Part shown: positions 4,855 to 7,886 of the stretch, in pieces | How positions within the stretch are numbered: position 1 is the first letter of the stretch | How the letters are laid out: each line of letters begins with the position of its first letter | Assembly: GCA_903827345.1 (NCBI GenBank) | Contig: CAIKID010000156.1 | Span: 1-7,886 of the forward strand | Direction: 5' to 3' | Source of the DNA: an uncultured Actinomycetes bacterium | Lineage (GTDB): Bacteria > Actinomycetota > Actinomycetes > Nanopelagicales > Nanopelagicaceae | Length of the DNA: 7,886 nucleotides | Position numbers and translations under genes: made by a program | Notes under the pieces: generated by a model | What the model saw: only the letters and a program-made list of their open reading frames with translations | The model's database searches: none | Told to the model about the DNA's origin: nothing

Positions 4855-5691
4855 GTGAGCGACTTACGGTTAATTGGACGGTCAGATGACGGCAGCGAAC
4901 TCGAATTGCAGTCGAAAGATGGCGTCAATTTCAGTCTTCGCATCAGTGATCAACTCCGCTCCTTAGTGAATCAACCTCGATTAGTTTCTGTCACCAATCA
5001 GGATGACGAGTCATCACTCACCGTAAAAGATGTACAAGCCCGCTTGCGCGGCGGTGAGAGCATCGACTCGATCGTACGTACATCTGATTGGAGCGCAGAG
5101 AAGGTCGAGAAATTCTCCGGACCGATTTTGCAGGAGCGGGCGTATGTCATTGGATTAGCTCTCGCAGCACCACTCCGTAAAGAGAAACACGCTCCCACCC
5201 TTTCAGCCGCAACGATCTCCCAACTTGCCCCTCGTGGGGTCGATATGGCACTCGTTGAATGGAATACCTGGCGTTTACCTGATGGCTCCTGGAACATCAT
5301 CCTTTTCTACCCCACCAAGAACGGCGGAACCAGCGAGGCGAATTGGTCTTTCGATCTCAACAATCGCAGCATGGAAGCGCTAGACGATGGTGCAGCCTGG
5401 ATCGCTGGAGATGAGTTAGAAGCACATGCCGCAGCTCCATCACACGGAATTGTCTACCCAGCAACTACGCCCGCTCCGCGATTGGTCGCGGTTCGCGAAG
5501 AGTCTGATCTATCGGAACTTCCTGGACCGATCAAAATTTCTAGTCTCGATGCCATAATCAACTCCGGACCTAGTCAGGTAGATGCAGTGTCTGATGCAGA
5601 AAAACGCGATGGAATTACCAAACGTCTAAAGATTCCATCCTGGGATGACATCATGTTCGGCGGGCCTAAAGGAACTTCAGAAGAGGAATAG
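4855..5691 (+). CDS. sepH: Septation protein SepH (DUF3071)
   Basis: SepH is an actinobacterial division protein that binds FtsZ and stimulates its assembly. The N-terminal part reads MSDLRLIGRSDDGSELELQS as in the family. A helix-turn-helix-like segment follows at about residues 55-95, with LTVKDVQARLRGGESIDSI and KVEKFSGPILQERAYV. After a variable, likely flexible middle, the C-terminus carries the conserved short motif IPSWDDIMFGG, typical of SepH proteins. I chose GTG 4855 (278 residues) because it matches the family start; the frame stays open to a TTG at 4825. No Shine-Dalgarno sequence is seen; CACTCT 6 nt upstream is a weak -10-like hexamer. The 3' end overlaps by 26 bp the convergent phosphodiesterase gene, leaving no room for a separate terminator. 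Confidence 0.92.
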   Translation: MSDLRLIGRSDDGSELELQSKDGVNFSLRISDQLRSLVNQPRLVSVTNQDDESSLTVKDVQARLRGGESIDSIVRTSDWSAEKVEKFSGPILQERAYVIGLALAAPLRKEKHAPTLSAATISQLAPRGVDMALVEWNTWRLPDGSWNIILFYPTKNGGTSEANWSFDLNNRSMEALDDGAAWIAGDELEAHAAAPSHGIVYPATTPAPRLVAVREESDLSELPGPIKISSLDAIINSGPSQVDAVSDAEKRDGITKRLKIPSWDDIMFGGPKGTSEEE

Positions 5692-6799
5692 CAGTCTCCA
5701 ACTCAGTAACTCCGCCGTGATGCCCCACCATTGATGACTCCTGCGGGACACGGCTCGGATCGATCAAGATGACCTCATCATGCGCAATCGCCATGAAATC
5801 TCCCATGCGCTCGCAGCTCTCGGGTGAAACAACCGCTCCGAAAGTTTGGTTCGCAACCATTTCTTCGCGCGAATAAATAGTGGCGCGTCCGCCCAAATAT
5901 TCACGCCATTGTGCAATCGCCTCCGGCGCAGCTCCTTCATTGACATACATGTGGCGAGCCCGCGGTTCTCCACCGACGAGGGTGATGTTATCCATCAATT
6001 TATTGTCTTGGCCCAGAACAATCTTCTCTCCTACGTTTACCATGCCATGGTCTGCCGTGATGTACAGATCGGTGTTCTTCGGCAGGCGTGCCATTAACGC
6101 ACTTATAAGTTCGGCGATCTGTCCCAAAGCTAATAGCCATTTCTCACTACCGACACCATCATTGTGGCCGGCATGATCGAGCGCATTTATATATAAGTAC
6201 GTGAATGAGTATGGTTCAGCGAGCGCCGCAACAGCAGCTTTAACCATCTCGTCGCTGCGATTAGCACCTACATACTTCGCTCCACGTAACGCAGCTTGAG
6301 TGAATGCGCTTCCCTCGTAACGCTTCTCGGCGATATTCGTAACCGAAATCCCATGTTCCACGCCGCGCTCAAAGAGTGTTGGTACCTTCTGCCAGAAGAG
6401 TGGATCAACTCGATCATCCCATTTGAGTGCATTGAGCAATCGTCCTGGCGTTCCAGAATTGGGAACGCGTACCGTGTATCCCAGCATTCCATGGACGCCT
6501 GGAAGTTCTCCGGTGCCCAAACTCGTCAGATTAGTAACAGTGGTTGATGGAAAGTGCGATGCTAATTCGGAAGTTGATTTCACTGTCGCAAAAATTGGAA
6601 ACTGTGATTTATAACTCTCGAGCGACTTAGAACCCATGCCATCGATAAGCAGGAGGCAGGTCCTTCGCGATTCGGCGAGCGCGAGACGATTCTCCGTGCC
6701 CGGAAGCCCAAGCGTCGCAAAGATAGATTGCGACAGATCTGCCAGTCCAAAGCCCACATCCCCATCCTGCCGTAAATAGCGTGGCAAGATACGCGCCAT
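5666..6799 (-). CDS. Alkaline-phosphatase-superfamily phosphodiesterase/nucleotide pyrophosphatase
   Basis: The 377-residue protein matches the type I phosphodiesterase/nucleotide pyrophosphatase family, two-metal hydrolases of phosphate mono- or diesters. Metal-site and nucleophile motifs are in order: LLLIDGMG (D53), FPSTTVTNLTSLGTG (probable nucleophile T87), LDHAGHNDG (D208, H212), TADHGM (D250, H251) and GHHGG near the C-terminus (H360/H361). No signal peptide is seen, so it is probably cytoplasmic. Substrate unknown. I start at ATG 6799-6797 because residues after it (ILPRYLRQDG...LADLSQSIFATLGLPG) look like family N-termini; a longer start at 6856 would add 19 residues that only mirror the opposite gene. 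The start overlaps the divergent parC start by 2 bp, and the 3' end overlaps sepH. Such genes are often found near sepH and parC in actinobacteria. Confidence 0.9.
   Translation of the reverse strand: MARILPRYLRQDGDVGFGLADLSQSIFATLGLPGTENRLALAESRRTCLLLIDGMGSKSLESYKSQFPIFATVKSTSELASHFPSTTVTNLTSLGTGELPGVHGMLGYTVRVPNSGTPGRLLNALKWDDRVDPLFWQKVPTLFERGVEHGISVTNIAEKRYEGSAFTQAALRGAKYVGANRSDEMVKAAVAALAEPYSFTYLYINALDHAGHNDGVGSEKWLLALGQIAELISALMARLPKNTDLYITADHGMVNVGEKIVLGQDNKLMDNITLVGGEPRARHMYVNEGAAPEAIAQWREYLGGRATIYSREEMVANQTFGAVVSPESCERMGDFMAIAHDEVILIDPSRVPQESSMVGHHGGVTELETAIPLLKFL
6785..6790 (+). promoter_or_regulatory. Possible -10 for parC
   Basis: CAAGAT lies 7 nt before the parC ATG and fits the A/T positions of TANNNT except for the first base. 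No -35 is recognisable. It would lie inside the phosphodiesterase coding sequence. Weak candidate. Confidence 0.2.
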
Positions 6800-7886
6800 G
6801 GCACGCACCCCTAAAGCCGTTCTCCCGAAAGCTGGAGAGAACCCCGGCAAGATCATCGATATCGATGTCTCACAAGAGATGTCAGAGTCGTTTCTCGAGT
6901 ATGCATATTCGGTTATTTACTCCCGAGCACTGCCCGATGCCCGCGATGGGCTCAAGCCCGTGCAGCGTCGCATCCTGCATCAGATGTTCGAGATGGGGCT
7001 ACGTCCCGATAAAGGACATGTGAAGTGCGCTCGCGTTGTTGGCGAAGTGATGGGAAAGTTGCACCCACACGGAGATGGCGCGATCTATGACGCCGCCGTG
7101 CGTCTAGCCCAGCCTTTCACCACCCGCCTCCCCTTGATCGATGGCCACGGTAATTTCGGTTCGCTCGATGCCGGGCCGGCAGCCATGCGTTACACAGAAG
7201 CGCGCCTGGCCCCAGCGGCTATGGCGATGGTTGATGAGGCCGATGAAGATACCGTCGATTTTGGCGGCAACTATGACGGTCAACTCTTGGAACCACTCGT
7301 ACTTCCCGCCGCCTTCCCCAATCTCTTGGTCAATGGCGCAACAGGTATCGCGGTCGGCATGGCTACGAATATGCCCCCACACAACCTCGGTGAGGTAGTC
7401 GCCGCGGCCAAGCACCTCATCGACAACCCAAAGGCAACCCTCAGGGCCCTCATGAAATTTGTTCCTGCACCGGACTTTCCAACCGGCGGAGAAATCATCG
7501 GCCTCGAAGGTGTCGCCGATGCATACGCCAGCGGCCGTGGCTCTTTCAAAGTCAGAGCAACCGCTGTCATCGAAAAAGTTTCTTCGCGTAAGCAAGGAAT
7601 TGTTATCACCGAATTTCCATACAACATCGGACCTGAAAAGGTCGTCGAGAAGATCGCCGTCCTTGTTAAAGGGAAGAAGATCCTTGGAATCTCCGACATC
7701 ATCGATCTCTCGGATGGGCAGCAGGGCACAAAAGTTGTCATCGAAATCAAGAATGGCTACGAGCCCGAAGATATTCTCGAGCAGTTATACAAGCTCACCC
7801 CCATGGAAGATCAGTTCTCCGTTAATGCTGTGGCACTCGTCAACGGCAAGCCACTCACCCTTGGCTTAAAAGAACTGCTCCAGGTA
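6798..7886 (+). CDS. parC: DNA topoisomerase IV / gyrase A-type subunit, 3' end cut by window
   Basis: The open frame gives 363 residues and continues past the right edge. It is the breakage-reunion subunit of a type IIA topoisomerase, which cuts and rejoins DNA to unlink or supercoil chromosomes. Family landmarks are SRALPDARDGLKPVQRRIL (42-60), GEVMGKLHPHGDGAIYD (82-98), DGHGNFGS (115-122) and AAMRYTEARLAP with catalytic Y132. NGATGIAVGMATNMPPHNLGE and GLKELLQV are also present. The segment IIDIDVSQEMSESFLEYAYS resembles the actinobacterial ParC-like proteins rather than canonical GyrA, so I call it parC, though GyrA cannot be excluded from this fragment. The quinolone-region residue matching E. 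coli GyrA Ser83 is Gly94. The ATG at 6798 shares CATG with the divergent phosphodiesterase start. Confidence 0.93.
   Translation, partial: MARTPKAVLPKAGENPGKIIDIDVSQEMSESFLEYAYSVIYSRALPDARDGLKPVQRRILHQMFEMGLRPDKGHVKCARVVGEVMGKLHPHGDGAIYDAAVRLAQPFTTRLPLIDGHGNFGSLDAGPAAMRYTEARLAPAAMAMVDEADEDTVDFGGNYDGQLLEPLVLPAAFPNLLVNGATGIAVGMATNMPPHNLGEVVAAAKHLIDNPKATLRALMKFVPAPDFPTGGEIIGLEGVADAYASGRGSFKVRATAVIEKVSSRKQGIVITEFPYNIGPEKVVEKIAVLVKGKKILGISDIIDLSDGQQGTKVVIEIKNGYEPEDILEQLYKLTPMEDQFSVNAVALVNGKPLTLGLKELLQV

Noticed and set aside
4425..4889. Plus-strand open frame crossing the end of the MFS gene into sepH
   Set aside because: It is in a different frame from two recognised genes, is rich in Arg and polar residues as shadow frames are, and has no family match.
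6800..6856. Phosphodiesterase start at 6856
   Set aside because: It would add 19 residues antisense to the ParC N-terminus with no family resemblance. ATG 6799 fits better.
7104..7750. Long minus-strand open frames opposite parC
   Set aside because: They are antisense shadows of a strongly conserved topoisomerase gene and show no recognisable domain or start signal.
1..7886. CRISPR array, tRNA, rRNA, insertion sequence or defence cassette
   Set aside because: No regularly spaced repeats, cloverleaf-like sequence, transposase or terminal inverted repeats, or defence-type domains were found by eye.

Overview
The window looks like a stretch of a compact, streamlined actinobacterial (Actinomycetota) chromosome. 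The evidence is a SepH-type division protein, which is an actinobacterial family, together with an actinobacterial-style signal peptidase, an actinobacterial-type ParC and a gene order typical of that phylum. Sampled coding lines are about 53-55% GC and most neighbouring genes are separated by less than 100 bp or overlap. A small freshwater or planktonic actinobacterium (Nanopelagicales-like) is my best guess, but this is inference from style, not proof.

Left part, minus strand. A partial yraN (1-287) is separated from rnhB (922-1524) by a 634-bp gap, the only large gap in the window. The gap holds a plus-strand small gene (about 539-751) with a clear signal peptide, its own promoter-like sequence (456-483) and a terminator-like hairpin (775-826). 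The first part of the gap is AT-rich (about 33% GC by hand count over 361-600). Then, still on the minus strand and reading right to left, come an inositol-monophosphatase-family gene (3591-2806), rplS (2716-2219), lepB (2207-1530) and rnhB (1524-922), closely packed and probably largely co-transcribed. L19 carries an unusual acidic repeat tail of about 48 residues.

Middle part. The phosphatase gene and a plus-strand MFS transporter gene (3607-4803) diverge from a 15-bp gap in which two opposed -10-like hexamers overlap by 3 bp, each exactly 6 nt before its ATG. This geometry suggests leaderless transcripts. The MFS gene is followed 51 bp later by sepH (4855-5691).

Right part. sepH overlaps tail-to-tail by 26 bp with a minus-strand alkaline-phosphatase-superfamily phosphodiesterase (6799-5666). 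That gene in turn shares its start with a divergent plus-strand parC/gyrA-type topoisomerase A subunit (6798 to beyond the right edge): the two start codons share the palindrome CATG.

The genes are mostly housekeeping: ribosome (L19), protein export (LepB), RNA/DNA hybrid repair (RNase HII), cell division (SepH) and chromosome topology (ParC). I see no CRISPR array, tRNA, rRNA, insertion sequence or recognisable defence system. The parts that most merit a second look are the small secreted peptide islet, the overlapping leaderless promoters, the L19 tail and the shared-start divergent pair.
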